Origin: Zeimonas sp050187175
GTDB taxonomy: Bacteria; Pseudomonadota; Gammaproteobacteria; Burkholderiales; Burkholderiaceae_E
Direction of reading: 5' to 3'
Assembly: GCA_050187175.1 (NCBI GenBank)
Contig: JBFWXS010000010.1
Coordinates: 1 to 64,000 of the forward strand
Length of the DNA: 64,000 bases
The notes below the pieces were generated by a model. That model made no database searches, was not told the DNA's origin, and was given only the letters and a program-made list of their open reading frames with translations. Position 1 is the stretch's first letter. Each line of letters begins with the position of its first letter. Below are positions 51,732-60,752 of the stretch, piece after piece. A program made the position numbers and the translations under genes.

Positions 51732-52456
51732 GCGGAGGCTCCTGGAATCGGGGATGGGCCGCGGCCGTTCGGCGCGGGCCTGACGAGATGGACCGGCTGG
51801 CCGCCGCCGGCCCCGGCCCGAGCCGGCGCTGCCGGGCTGCAGCCGTCGAATGCCGGCGGCTCCTCCCAGCTTTCGTCCAGGCCCGGTTCGTCGGGCACCA
51901 CGGCGGCGCGGCAGGGTTCGCCGGCCAGATCGAGGATGGCGGCGAGCGGCGCGGCATACCGCGGATGCCGCCGCGCCACGGCGCCGTGGATGTTCTGCAC
52001 CAGATGCGCCACCTCGGCCAGCAGCGCGCGCGCCTGCGCCGGCGGCTGCGTCGACGCATATTCGAGCAGCACGGCGAGGTGGTCGGGCAGTTCGCCCGGC
52101 TTCAGGAACAGACCGGCCTGCTCGTAGGTCTGCAGCAGGTCTATCATCGCCGGCCCGCGGTCGCGCGAATCGCCGTGCACGTGCTCGAACAGATGCAGCG
52201 CGGTCGCGCGGCCGCGGTCGAACAGCTCGACGTAGGCCGCTTCGGCTTCGAGTCCGGCCGATCCGGCCAGGTCGGCGATCAGCCCTTGCAGTTCGGCGGT
52301 GCGCGCCTGCGGCAGCGCGCTGTCGCGCGTCAGCGCCTCGGCCAGCGCAGGCAGTTGAGCGCGCAGCTCGGCGTCCGGATAGGCCAGCAGCCGGGCCAGC
52401 ACGCGCAGCGTGAGCGCGACGGCGGGCGCAGCGGCTTCTCGACTGGGCATGGTCAC
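51728..52456 (-). CDS. narJ: Nitrate reductase molybdenum cofactor assembly chaperone NarJ
   Basis: A 242-aa cytoplasmic chaperone of the TorD/NarJ family that binds NarG during cofactor insertion. The N-terminal helical region LRVLARLLAYPDAELRAQLP and AYVELFDRGRATALHLFEHV are diagnostic. The C-terminal 50 residues are Pro/Ala-rich and not conserved. The start and stop both overlap neighbouring nar genes by 4 bp. Confidence 0.93.
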   Translation of the reverse strand: MTMPSREAAAPAVALTLRVLARLLAYPDAELRAQLPALAEALTRDSALPQARTAELQGLIADLAGSAGLEAEAAYVELFDRGRATALHLFEHVHGDSRDRGPAMIDLLQTYEQAGLFLKPGELPDHLAVLLEYASTQPPAQARALLAEVAHLVQNIHGAVARRHPRYAAPLAAILDLAGEPCRAAVVPDEPGLDESWEEPPAFDGCSPAAPARAGAGGGQPVHLVRPAPNGRGPSPIPGASA

Positions 52457-53976
52457 AGCTCCGCCTTGATGGGAATGGTGCGCTTCTTCTCGCTGCCGAA
52501 CAGGCTGGTCTCGGTCACGCCTTCGCTGCAGCCGTTGCCGAAACTGAAGCCGCAGCCGCCGCGGACATTGAACGCGTTCTCGGCGTACTCGCGATGCGTG
52601 CTCGGGATGACGAAGCGATCCTCGTAGTTGGCGATCGCCATCACGCGGTACATCTCTTCGACCTCGGCGGCAGTGAGGCCCACCTGCGCCAGCGCCGCGG
52701 TGTTCGGCGCGCCGTCGACATGCTTGCCGCGCTGGAAGGCCCGCATGGCCAGCATCCGCTCCAGCGCGCGCACGACCGGCGCCGTATCGCCGGCAGTCAG
52801 CAGGTTGGCCAGGTACCTGACCGGGATCCGCAGCTGCGCGACGTCGGGAATCTCGCCGTTGACGCCCATCTGGCCGGCATTGGCCGCGGCTGTGATCGGC
52901 GACAGCGGCGGCACGTACCAGACCATGGGCAAGGTGCGGTACTCGGGATGCAGCGGCAGCGCGACCTTCCAGTCGACCGCCATCTTGTAGACCGGGCTGT
53001 TGCGCGCCGCGTCCAGCCAGTTGTCCGGCACGCCGTCGCGCCGTGCCTGTTCGATGACGGCCGGATCGTTCGGATCCAGGAACACGTCGAGCTGCGCCTG
53101 GTACAGGTCGCGGTCATGCTCGACGCTGGCGGCGGCCTCTATCCTGTCCGCGTCGTACAGCAGTACGCCCAGATAGCGGATGCGGCCGACGCAGGTCTCG
53201 CTGCACACGGTCGGCTGCCCGGCTTCTATGCGCGGATAGCAAAAGATGCACTTCTCGGCCTTGCCGCTCTTCCAGTTGTAATAAATCTTCTTGTACGGAC
53301 AGCCGCTGACGCACATGCGCCAGCCGCGGCACTTGTCCTGGTCGATCAGGACGATGCCGTCCTCCTCGCGCTTGTAGATGCTGCCGCTGGGGCAGCTGGC
53401 GACGCAGGCGGGATTCAGGCAATGCTCGCAAAGCCTGGGCAGGTACATCATGAAGGTGTTCTCGAACTGGCCGTAGATGTCCTTCTGGATGTCGTCGAAG
53501 TTGCGGTCCTTGCTGCGCTTGCTGAACTCGCCGCCGAGGATCTCCTCCCAGTTCGGCCCCCATTCGATCTTCTCCATGCGCTGGCCGGTGATCAGGCTGC
53601 GCGGCCGCGCGGTGGGCGCCGCGCGCATCTCTGGCGCCGACTGCAGATGGTCGTAGTCGAAGGTGAACGGCTCGTAGTAGTCGTCGATCTGCGGCAGGTT
53701 CGGATTGGCGAAGATCTTCATCAGCAGCCGCCAGCGGCCCCCCTGCCGCGGCACGATCGAGCCGTCGGCGTTGCGGACCCAGCCGCCCTGCCAGCGGTCC
53801 TGGTTCTCCCACTCCTTCGGATAGCCGATGCCGGGCTTGGTTTCCACGTTGTTGAACCAGGCGTATTCGACGCCGGGGCGGCTGGTCCAGACGTTCTTGC
53901 AAGTCACGCTGCAGGTGTGGCAGCCGATGCATTTGTCCAGGTTCAGGACCATGCCGATCTGTGCACGTATTCTCAT
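52453..53976 (-). CDS. narH: Respiratory nitrate reductase beta subunit NarH
   Basis: A 507-aa iron-sulfur subunit carrying four clusters between NarI and NarG. The cysteine groups are C16/C19/C22/C26 (CIGCHTCSVTC), CEHCLNPACVASC, CRGWRMCVSGC and CIFCYPRIEAGQPTVCSETC. The Trp in CRGWRMC replaces a Cys, which gives the [3Fe-4S] centre as in E. coli NarH. It lies 28 bp after narG. Confidence 0.95.
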   Translation of the reverse strand: MRIRAQIGMVLNLDKCIGCHTCSVTCKNVWTSRPGVEYAWFNNVETKPGIGYPKEWENQDRWQGGWVRNADGSIVPRQGGRWRLLMKIFANPNLPQIDDYYEPFTFDYDHLQSAPEMRAAPTARPRSLITGQRMEKIEWGPNWEEILGGEFSKRSKDRNFDDIQKDIYGQFENTFMMYLPRLCEHCLNPACVASCPSGSIYKREEDGIVLIDQDKCRGWRMCVSGCPYKKIYYNWKSGKAEKCIFCYPRIEAGQPTVCSETCVGRIRYLGVLLYDADRIEAAASVEHDRDLYQAQLDVFLDPNDPAVIEQARRDGVPDNWLDAARNSPVYKMAVDWKVALPLHPEYRTLPMVWYVPPLSPITAAANAGQMGVNGEIPDVAQLRIPVRYLANLLTAGDTAPVVRALERMLAMRAFQRGKHVDGAPNTAALAQVGLTAAEVEEMYRVMAIANYEDRFVIPSTHREYAENAFNVRGGCGFSFGNGCSEGVTETSLFGSEKKRTIPIKAEL

Positions 53977-54004
53977 CGTCGTTGTTCCGGGAAGCGGCGC
54001 GGCC

Positions 54005-57000
54005 TCAGGGGTTCTCGCCTTGGGCCTGATACAGCGGCGCCAGATGGTCGCCGCGCGGCGTGTCCAGCCAGTCGACCTTGGCCATCTTGCGCACGACCAC
54101 GAACTCGTCGCGGTTGGTGCCTATCGTGCCGTAGTAGTTGAAGCCGTACGACAGCTGCGCATAGCCGCCGATCATGTGCGTCGGCTTCAGCACGATGCGG
54201 GTGACCGAGTTGTGGATGCCGCCGCGCACGCCGGTGATCTCCGCGCCCGGCGTGTTGATGATCTTCTCCTGTGCGTGATACATCATGACCATGCCCGGAT
54301 TCACGCGCTGGCTCACGACGGCGCGGGCGGCGATCGCGCCGTTGACGTTGAACAGCTCTATCCAGTCGTTGTCCTCGATACCGGCTTCGCGCGCATCGTC
54401 CTCGCTGAGCCAGACTACCGGGCCGCCGCGATTGAGCGTCAGCATCAGCAGGTTGTCCGAGTACGTGCTGTGGATGCCCCACTTCTGGTGCGGCGTGATG
54501 AAGTTCAGCACGATCTCGCGCTGGCCGTTCGGGCGCCGGTTGTGCATGGGCCCAGTGGCCTTGAGGTCCACCGGCGGCCGGTAGCTGGACAGCGCCTCGC
54601 CGAACGCGATCATCCACGGATGGTCCTGGTAGAACTGCTGGCGGCCGGTCAGCGTGCGCCACGGGATCAGCTCGTGCACGTTCGTGTAGCCGGCGTTGTA
54701 GCTGACCGTTTCGCTCTCGATGCCGCTCCAGGTCGGCGACGAGATGATCTTGCGCGGCTGCGCCTGCACGTCGCGGAAGCGGATCTTCTCGTCCTCGCGG
54801 TACAGCGCCAGGTGGACGTGCTCGCGGCCGGTCTGCGCCTCCAGCGCGTGCCAGGCCTTGACCGCCACGTGACCGTTCGTCTCGGGAGCCAGCTGCAGGA
54901 TGACCTCGCAGGCGTCGATGTCGCTGACGATGCGCGGCAGCCCCTCGGTGACACCGGGCTCCGCCGTGGCGCCGTTGAGCTCGCGCAGCTGCTGCACTTC
55001 GGTCTCGGTGGCCCAGGCGATGCCCTTGCCGCCGTTTCCGATCCGCGACATCAACGGCCCGAGCGCGGTGAAGCGCTTGTAGACGTTCGGATAATCGCGC
55101 TCGACGACGGTGATCTGCGGCGCCGTGCGGCCCGGCACCAGCTCGCAATGGCCCTTGTTCCATTCGCGCACGTCGAGCGGCTGCGCCAGCTCGGCCGGCG
55201 TGTCGTGCATCAGCGGCGTCAGCACGACGTCCTTCTCGACGCCCAGATGGCCGATGCAGACCTCGCTGAAGGCCTTGGCGAATCCCTTGTAGATCTCCCA
55301 GTCGGAACGCGACTGCCAGACCGGATCGACCGCGGCGCTCAGCGGATGGATGAACGGATGCATGTCGCTGGTGTTCAGATCGTTCTTCTCGTACCAGCTG
55401 GCTGTGGGCAGCACGATGTCGCTGTACAGGCAGGTCGTGCTCATGCGGAAGTCCAGTGTCACCAGCAGATCCAGCTTGCCCTGCGGCGCCTGCTCGTGCC
55501 ACCTGACCTCGCGCGGGCGCCCGTCCTGCACGCCCAGGTCCTTGCCCTGCACGCCGTTCTCGGTGCCGAGCAGGTGCTTGCAGAAATACTCGTGCCCCTT
55601 GCCGCTGCTGCCCAGCAGGTTGCTGCGCCAGACAAACATGTTGCGCGGCCAGTTCTCCGGCGCGTCCGGGTCTTCGCAGCTCATCTGCAGGCGGCCCGAT
55701 TTCAGCCCGTCGACGACGTAGTCGCGCACCTCGAAGCCGGCGCTGCTTGCGTCGGCCGCGACGCGGATCGGATTGGCGTTCAGCTGCGGCGCGCTGGGCA
55801 GCCAGCCCATTCGTTCGGCCCGCACGTTGTAGTCGATCACGCTTCCGCCGAAGGCCTGGCGGTCGGCCAGCGGCGACACGATCTCGTCGAGGCCCAGCTT
55901 CTCGTAGCGCCACTGGTCGGTATGCGCGTAGAAGAAGCTGGTGCTGTTCTGCTGCCGCGGCGGCCGTGCCCAGTCGAGCGCGAAGGCCAGCGCCGTCCAG
56001 CCGGTCTGCGGCCGCAGCTTCTCCTGGCCGACGTAGTGCGCCCAGCCGCCGCCGCTCTTGCCTATGCAGCCGCACAGCATCAGCAGGTTGATGACGCCGC
56101 GGTAGTTCATGTCGGCGTGATACCAGTGGTTCATCGCCGCGCCGATGATGATCATCGACTTGCCCTGCGTCTTGTCGGCGTTGTCGGCGAACTGGCGCGC
56201 GACCGCGATGATCTGCTGCCGCGGCACGCCGGTGATCGCTTCGGCCCAGGCCGGCGTATACGGCGCGTCGTCGTCGTAGTGCTGCGCGCCGCTGCCCAGG
56301 CCGCGGTCCATGCCGTACTGCGCGGCCTGCAGATCGAACACGGTGGTGACCAGCGTCTCGCACGGAACGCCGTCCTGGACCAGCGTCAGCCGGACCGCGG
56401 GCACGCGGACGCGGTTGACGCCGCCCTGCTGCGGATTGGCGGTGAAGTGCGGCGTCGCGATGCCGCCGAAGTACGGCAATCCGACGTCGACGACTTCGTG
56501 CGCTGCGCCGCCCTCGAGCACCGACAGCTTCAGCGTCACCGCCTCGCCGTGGCGCGCCTCCTTCGGTTCGAGGTTCCACTTGCCGGCGTCGGCCCGTTCG
56601 GCAGGACCCCAGCGGAAGCCGATCGAGCCGTGCGGCAGCACCGCGCGGCCGTCGCTGTCGAAGGCCAGCGTTTTCCAGTCGGGGTTGTTGTCCTGCCCCA
56701 GCTTGCCGTTGAAGTCGCTGGCGCGCAGATAGCGGCCGGGGACCTGTACGACGCGCCCGTCGGGCAGCGTCTGCTCGCGCAGCATCACCAGCATGGGCAG
56801 ATCGGTGAAGCGGCGCGCGTAGTCGTCGAAGTAGGCGCTGCGGCGCTCGAAGTAGAACTCCTTCAGCGCGACGTGGCCCATGGCCATGGCCAGCGCGGCG
56901 TCGGTGCCCTGCTTGGGATGCAGCCACAGATCGGCCAGCTTGGCGACCTCGGAGTAATCGGGCGTGACCGCCACCGTCTTGGCGCCCTTGTAGCGGACCT

Positions 57001-57808
57001 CGGTGAAGAAGTGCGCGTCGGGCGTACGCGTCTGCGGCACGTTCGAGCCCCAGGCGATCAGATAGGTGCTGTTGTACCAGTCCGCGGACTCCGGAACGTC
57101 GGTCTGTTCGCCCCAGATCTGCGGGCTGGCCGGCGGCAGGTCGCAGTACCAGTCGTAGAAGCTCATGCAGACGCCGCCGATCAGGCTCAGATAGCGGCTG
57201 CCGGCGGCATAGCTGACCATGCTCATCGCCGGGATGGGCGAGAAGCCGATGATGCGGTCCGGCCCGTGCTTCTTGATCGTGTAGACGTTGGCGGCGGCTA
57301 TCAGCTGGTTGACCTCGTCCCAGCTGCTGCGCACGAAGCCGCCCAGGCCGCGCAGCCGCTGGTAGTCGCGCCGCGCGTCGTCGTCCTCGACGATGCGTGC
57401 CCATGCGTCGACCGGCGTCGGCGCGGCGCGCAGCGCCGCCCGCCAGCGTTCGAGCAGCCGGCCGCGCACCATCGGGTATTTGACGCGGTTGGCGCTGTAC
57501 AGATACCACGAGTAGCTGGCGCCGCGCGCACAGCCGCGCGGCTCATGATTCGGCATGTCCCAGCGCGTGCGCGGATAGTCGGTCTGCTGCGTTTCCCACG
57601 TCACGATGCCGCCCTTGACGTAGATCTTCCACGAGCAGGAGCCGGTACAGTTGACGCCATGCGTGCTGCGCACGATCTTGTCATGCGCCCAGCGGTTGCG
57701 GTAGGCGTCCTCCCAGGTGCGGTCTTCACCGGTGGTCAGGCCGTGCCCGTCGGCGAAGCGCTCGCGCGGCAGTGAGAAATAGGTCAGACGATCGAGGAAG
57801 TGGCTCAT
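54005..57808 (-). CDS. narG: Respiratory nitrate reductase alpha subunit NarG
   Basis: A 1267-aa catalytic subunit that reduces nitrate at a molybdenum bis-MGD centre on the cytoplasmic face of the membrane. The FS0 cluster ligands His50, Cys54, Cys58 and Cys93 match E. coli NarG with a one-residue shift. Asp223 in YCDLPPASP corresponds to the Mo ligand. There is no Tat signal, as expected for the Nar class. It follows narK2 by 12 bp. Confidence 0.96.
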   Translation of the reverse strand: MSHFLDRLTYFSLPRERFADGHGLTTGEDRTWEDAYRNRWAHDKIVRSTHGVNCTGSCSWKIYVKGGIVTWETQQTDYPRTRWDMPNHEPRGCARGASYSWYLYSANRVKYPMVRGRLLERWRAALRAAPTPVDAWARIVEDDDARRDYQRLRGLGGFVRSSWDEVNQLIAAANVYTIKKHGPDRIIGFSPIPAMSMVSYAAGSRYLSLIGGVCMSFYDWYCDLPPASPQIWGEQTDVPESADWYNSTYLIAWGSNVPQTRTPDAHFFTEVRYKGAKTVAVTPDYSEVAKLADLWLHPKQGTDAALAMAMGHVALKEFYFERRSAYFDDYARRFTDLPMLVMLREQTLPDGRVVQVPGRYLRASDFNGKLGQDNNPDWKTLAFDSDGRAVLPHGSIGFRWGPAERADAGKWNLEPKEARHGEAVTLKLSVLEGGAAHEVVDVGLPYFGGIATPHFTANPQQGGVNRVRVPAVRLTLVQDGVPCETLVTTVFDLQAAQYGMDRGLGSGAQHYDDDAPYTPAWAEAITGVPRQQIIAVARQFADNADKTQGKSMIIIGAAMNHWYHADMNYRGVINLLMLCGCIGKSGGGWAHYVGQEKLRPQTGWTALAFALDWARPPRQQNSTSFFYAHTDQWRYEKLGLDEIVSPLADRQAFGGSVIDYNVRAERMGWLPSAPQLNANPIRVAADASSAGFEVRDYVVDGLKSGRLQMSCEDPDAPENWPRNMFVWRSNLLGSSGKGHEYFCKHLLGTENGVQGKDLGVQDGRPREVRWHEQAPQGKLDLLVTLDFRMSTTCLYSDIVLPTASWYEKNDLNTSDMHPFIHPLSAAVDPVWQSRSDWEIYKGFAKAFSEVCIGHLGVEKDVVLTPLMHDTPAELAQPLDVREWNKGHCELVPGRTAPQITVVERDYPNVYKRFTALGPLMSRIGNGGKGIAWATETEVQQLRELNGATAEPGVTEGLPRIVSDIDACEVILQLAPETNGHVAVKAWHALEAQTGREHVHLALYREDEKIRFRDVQAQPRKIISSPTWSGIESETVSYNAGYTNVHELIPWRTLTGRQQFYQDHPWMIAFGEALSSYRPPVDLKATGPMHNRRPNGQREIVLNFITPHQKWGIHSTYSDNLLMLTLNRGGPVVWLSEDDAREAGIEDNDWIELFNVNGAIAARAVVSQRVNPGMVMMYHAQEKIINTPGAEITGVRGGIHNSVTRIVLKPTHMIGGYAQLSYGFNYYGTIGTNRDEFVVVRKMAKVDWLDTPRGDHLAPLYQAQGENP

Positions 57809-57820
57809 GGCGATGAAGGC

Positions 57821-59260
57821 TCAGCAAGGCATCGGCGCATTGCGGCGGGCGTAGTGCCACCACGTGAGCACGATGCACAGCAGGTAGAAGACGATGAAGA
57901 CATACAGCGCGGCCTCGGCGCCGCCGGTCATGGCGATCGAGCTGCCGTAGCTTTTCGGGATGAAGAAGCCGCCGTAGGCGCCGATGGCGGCGGTGAAGCC
58001 CAGTGTCGCGGCGGCCTCGGTGTTGCCTTCGCGAGTGGCGCGCTGCACGGCCTCGCCGTCGCGCGGATCGACGCCGCGCAGCTTCTGCGTCAGGAAGATC
58101 ACCGGAATCATGCGGAACGTGGAGCCGTTGCCGATGCCGGTGGTCAGGAACAGAACCAGGAAGCTGACGAAGAAGCCCGCGAAGCTGCCGGCCGCCGGAC
58201 CCCACGGCAAGGCCAGGCCGGCTGCCGCGCCTTTGGGCAGGAAGAACAGCACGCCGAGCACGGCGGCAGCCATGACGATGAAGTTCCAGAACGTGACGCG
58301 CGCGCCGCCCAGCTTGTCCGACAGCCAGCCGCCGAACGGCCGGGCCGTCGCGCCGACCAGCGGGCCCAGCCACGCGTAAGCGAGCGGATTGACGTCGGGG
58401 AACTGGCTTCTGATCAGCAGCGGAAAACCGGCGGCGTAGCCGATGAACGAGCCGAAGGTGCCGAGATACAGAACGCACATCAGCCAGTTGTGCTTGCGGC
58501 GGAAGATGACGGCCTGATCGGCGAACGAGGCCTTGGCTTCGGCCAGGTCGTTCATGCCGAACCAGGCGGCCAGCGAGGTCACGGCGATCCAAGGCACCCA
58601 GATGAACGCGGCGTTCTGTGTCCAGACGCGCACATGCTCGCCTTCCTTGACGATCTGCTGCGCATCGCCGCCGAAGATGCCGAAGATGCCCACGGTGACC
58701 ACCAGCGGGCTGAGGAACTGCACCACCGACACGCCCATGTTGCCGAGCCCGGCATTGACGCCCAGCGCCGAGCCCTTGCGCTCCTTCGGGAAGAAGAAGC
58801 TGATGTTGGCCATGCTGGAACTGAAGTTGCCGCCGCCCAGCCCGCACAGCAGCGCCAGCGTGAGCATGGTCGGATAGCTGGTGGTGTTGTCCTGCACCGC
58901 AAACCCGATGCCCAGCGCAGGCACCAGCAGCGATGCGGTGGAGATGGCGGTCCAGCGCCGCCCGCCGACCAGCGGCACCATGAACGAATAGAAGATGCGC
59001 AGCGTGGCGCCGCTGAGCGCGGGCGCGGCCGCCAGCCAGAACAGCTGGTTCGTGGTGTAGCGGAAACCGAGCGCCGGCAGGCTGACCGCGACGACGCTCC
59101 ACACCTGCCAGATCGCGAAGGCCAGGAACAGCGCCGGCACCGAGATCCACAGGTTCAGCTTGGCGATCGCCTCGCCCTCGCGCTCCCAGAAGGCCTTGTC
59201 CTCGGGCGTCCAGATCTCGAGCGTACGGCCCGGGCGAATCTGCGATGATTGACTGCTCAT
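57821..59260 (-). CDS. narK2: Nitrate/nitrite transporter NarK2
   Basis: A 479-aa major facilitator with 12 helices. The nitrate signature GLGGGNFSSSMANISFFF lies near residue 145 and a second signature, AAIGAYGGFFIPKS, near residue 424. It is the type II form, which usually exchanges nitrate for nitrite. It ends 12 bp before narG and starts 20 bp after narK1. Confidence 0.92.
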   Translation of the reverse strand: MSSQSSQIRPGRTLEIWTPEDKAFWEREGEAIAKLNLWISVPALFLAFAIWQVWSVVAVSLPALGFRYTTNQLFWLAAAPALSGATLRIFYSFMVPLVGGRRWTAISTASLLVPALGIGFAVQDNTTSYPTMLTLALLCGLGGGNFSSSMANISFFFPKERKGSALGVNAGLGNMGVSVVQFLSPLVVTVGIFGIFGGDAQQIVKEGEHVRVWTQNAAFIWVPWIAVTSLAAWFGMNDLAEAKASFADQAVIFRRKHNWLMCVLYLGTFGSFIGYAAGFPLLIRSQFPDVNPLAYAWLGPLVGATARPFGGWLSDKLGGARVTFWNFIVMAAAVLGVLFFLPKGAAAGLALPWGPAAGSFAGFFVSFLVLFLTTGIGNGSTFRMIPVIFLTQKLRGVDPRDGEAVQRATREGNTEAAATLGFTAAIGAYGGFFIPKSYGSSIAMTGGAEAALYVFIVFYLLCIVLTWWHYARRNAPMPC

Positions 59261-59280
59261 GATGCGCTTCCGTCAGCGGT

Positions 59281-60576
59281 TCAGGAGGCGGAGCCGTGCG
59301 GCAGGGCCGGCGCGGCGTGGCTGCCCCCGGCGTGGGTGCCCAGCACTTCGGTCCGGCGGACTTCGGTCCAGTACATCCAGATCAGCGACACCCAGACGAC
59401 GCCGTACAGCAGCATGAAGGCGCTGGAGCGCACGCCGGTTAGGTCGAGCAGCGCGCCGAACAGGATGGGCAGCACGAAGCCGCCGAGTCCACCGGCGAGA
59501 CCGACGATGCCGCTGACCGCGCCGATGTTGGTCGGGAAATCGTCGCTGATGTACTTGAACACGCTGGCCTTGCCGAAGGCCCATGCGATGCCGAGCACGA
59601 ACATCAGCACGGTGAAGGTGTAGACGTTCAGCCCCAGATGGAAGCTGCGAGGCCCGTCAACGGTGGCGATCGTGAAATCGGTCGGCGGATAGCTGAGCAG
59701 GAACAGGCAGATCCAGCTCACCCACAGCACCCACCAGGTGACGCTGTGCGCGCCGTAGCGGTCGGACAGCACGCCGCCGACCGCGCGCAGCACGCCGCCC
59801 GGCAGCGAGAAACAGGCCGCCAGCAGTGCCGCGCTGCGGATGTCCAGGCCGAACTCGCCGACGTAGTACTGCACCATCCACAGGCTCAGCGCGACGTAGC
59901 CGCCGAAGACGATGCTGTAGTACTGGCAGTACTTCAGCACGCGCGGATCCTTCAGCGCGCGCAGCTGGTCGGTGAAGCGCAGCCCGGAGGCCACGCGGTG
60001 CGACGGATCGCTGGCGCTGCCGAACCAGAAGACGATCAGCGTGCCGAGCAGGATGGCCGCATAGATCTGCGGTACGACGGCCCAGCCGAATGCGACCACC
60101 AGTGCCGGCGCGATGAACTTGTTGACGGCGGCACCCGAGTTGCCGGCGCCGTAGACGCCCATCGCCATGCCCTGGCGCGAGCGCGGGAACCAGCGCGCGA
60201 CGTACGGCGTGCCGACCGAGAACGATCCGCCCGCGAGACCGACGAACAGGCCGAGCACCAGGAAGTGCCAGTACTGCGTGGCGTAGGCCATCAGCCAGAC
60301 ACCGGGCACGGTGACGGCCATCAGGCAGGCCATGACGATGCGGCCGCCGTAGCGGTCGGTCCAGATGCCTAGAGGCACGCGCACCAGCGAGCCGGTGAGG
60401 ACCGGCATCGCCGTCAGCAGGCCGAACTCGGTGGCGTTCAGCTGCAGCGACTGCTTCAGCGGGATGCCGATGACGCCGAACATCATCCACACCATGAAGC
60501 AGACAGTGAAAGCCAGCGTGCTGACGATCAGGACTGACCAGGCACGGGCTGCGAGCGGTGGAGGATGGTCTGGCAT
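59281..60576 (-). CDS. narK1: Nitrate transporter NarK1
   Basis: A 431-aa major facilitator, first gene of the nar operon. Signature segments are GLAGGSFSVGTPYVARWFP and GAVSGIVGLAGGLGGFVLP. It is the type I form, generally a nitrate/proton symporter that starts nitrate uptake before nitrite builds up. The two-NarK layout ahead of narG is typical of denitrifying Proteobacteria. The upstream region contains an FNR-like promoter and two hairpins. Confidence 0.92.
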   Translation of the reverse strand: MPDHPPPLAARAWSVLIVSTLAFTVCFMVWMMFGVIGIPLKQSLQLNATEFGLLTAMPVLTGSLVRVPLGIWTDRYGGRIVMACLMAVTVPGVWLMAYATQYWHFLVLGLFVGLAGGSFSVGTPYVARWFPRSRQGMAMGVYGAGNSGAAVNKFIAPALVVAFGWAVVPQIYAAILLGTLIVFWFGSASDPSHRVASGLRFTDQLRALKDPRVLKYCQYYSIVFGGYVALSLWMVQYYVGEFGLDIRSAALLAACFSLPGGVLRAVGGVLSDRYGAHSVTWWVLWVSWICLFLLSYPPTDFTIATVDGPRSFHLGLNVYTFTVLMFVLGIAWAFGKASVFKYISDDFPTNIGAVSGIVGLAGGLGGFVLPILFGALLDLTGVRSSAFMLLYGVVWVSLIWMYWTEVRRTEVLGTHAGGSHAAPALPHGSAS

Positions 60577-60639
60577 CGATGCGGTTCGCGGATCTCGATG
60601 CCGTCATTGTTTGCCGGCAGCCGTGACGCGAACATCCAC

Positions 60640-60696
60640 CGATGGAAGGTCTCCATCGCGAAAGAAGAACGATGGCGCCACACTGCGCCATCGTTC
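60640..60696 (-). other. Two stem-loops in the narK1 leader
   Basis: On the minus strand, GAACGATGGCGC pairs with GCGCCATCGTTC (60667-60696, 12-bp perfect stem, 6-base loop), and CGATGGA pairs with TCCATCG (60640-60658). The first begins at the transcription start predicted from the FNR-like site and would form the 5' end of the mRNA. It is followed by TTCTTTC, so termination of the upstream chemoreceptor transcript is an alternative reading. Confidence 0.6.
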
Positions 60697-60702
60697 GGAA
60701 GA

Positions 60703-60744
60703 ACTATTCGGGTTGGAAGTGACGCGAGACTTGCGTCAAATCAA
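60703..60744 (-). promoter_or_regulatory. FNR-like class II promoter of the nar operon
   Basis: On the minus strand, TTGATTTGACGCAA (60744-60731) matches the FNR consensus TTGAT-N4-ATCAA perfectly in the first half and at 3 of 5 in the second. If it is centred at -41.5, transcription starts at 60696 and the -10 box would be AATAGT (60708-60703, 4 of 6 matches to TATAAT), so spacing and -10 agree. Anaerobic activation by FNR/Anr is expected, with NarL acting in addition. Confidence 0.6.
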
Positions 60745-60752
60745 GATGGGCC

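Noticed and set aside
53828..57775. A 1315-codon open frame antisense to narG/narH
   Set aside because: It is the mirror of well-conserved nar genes. In DNA with this GC3 bias the complementary frame stays open; its product is rich in Ala/Arg/Val/His and matches no family.
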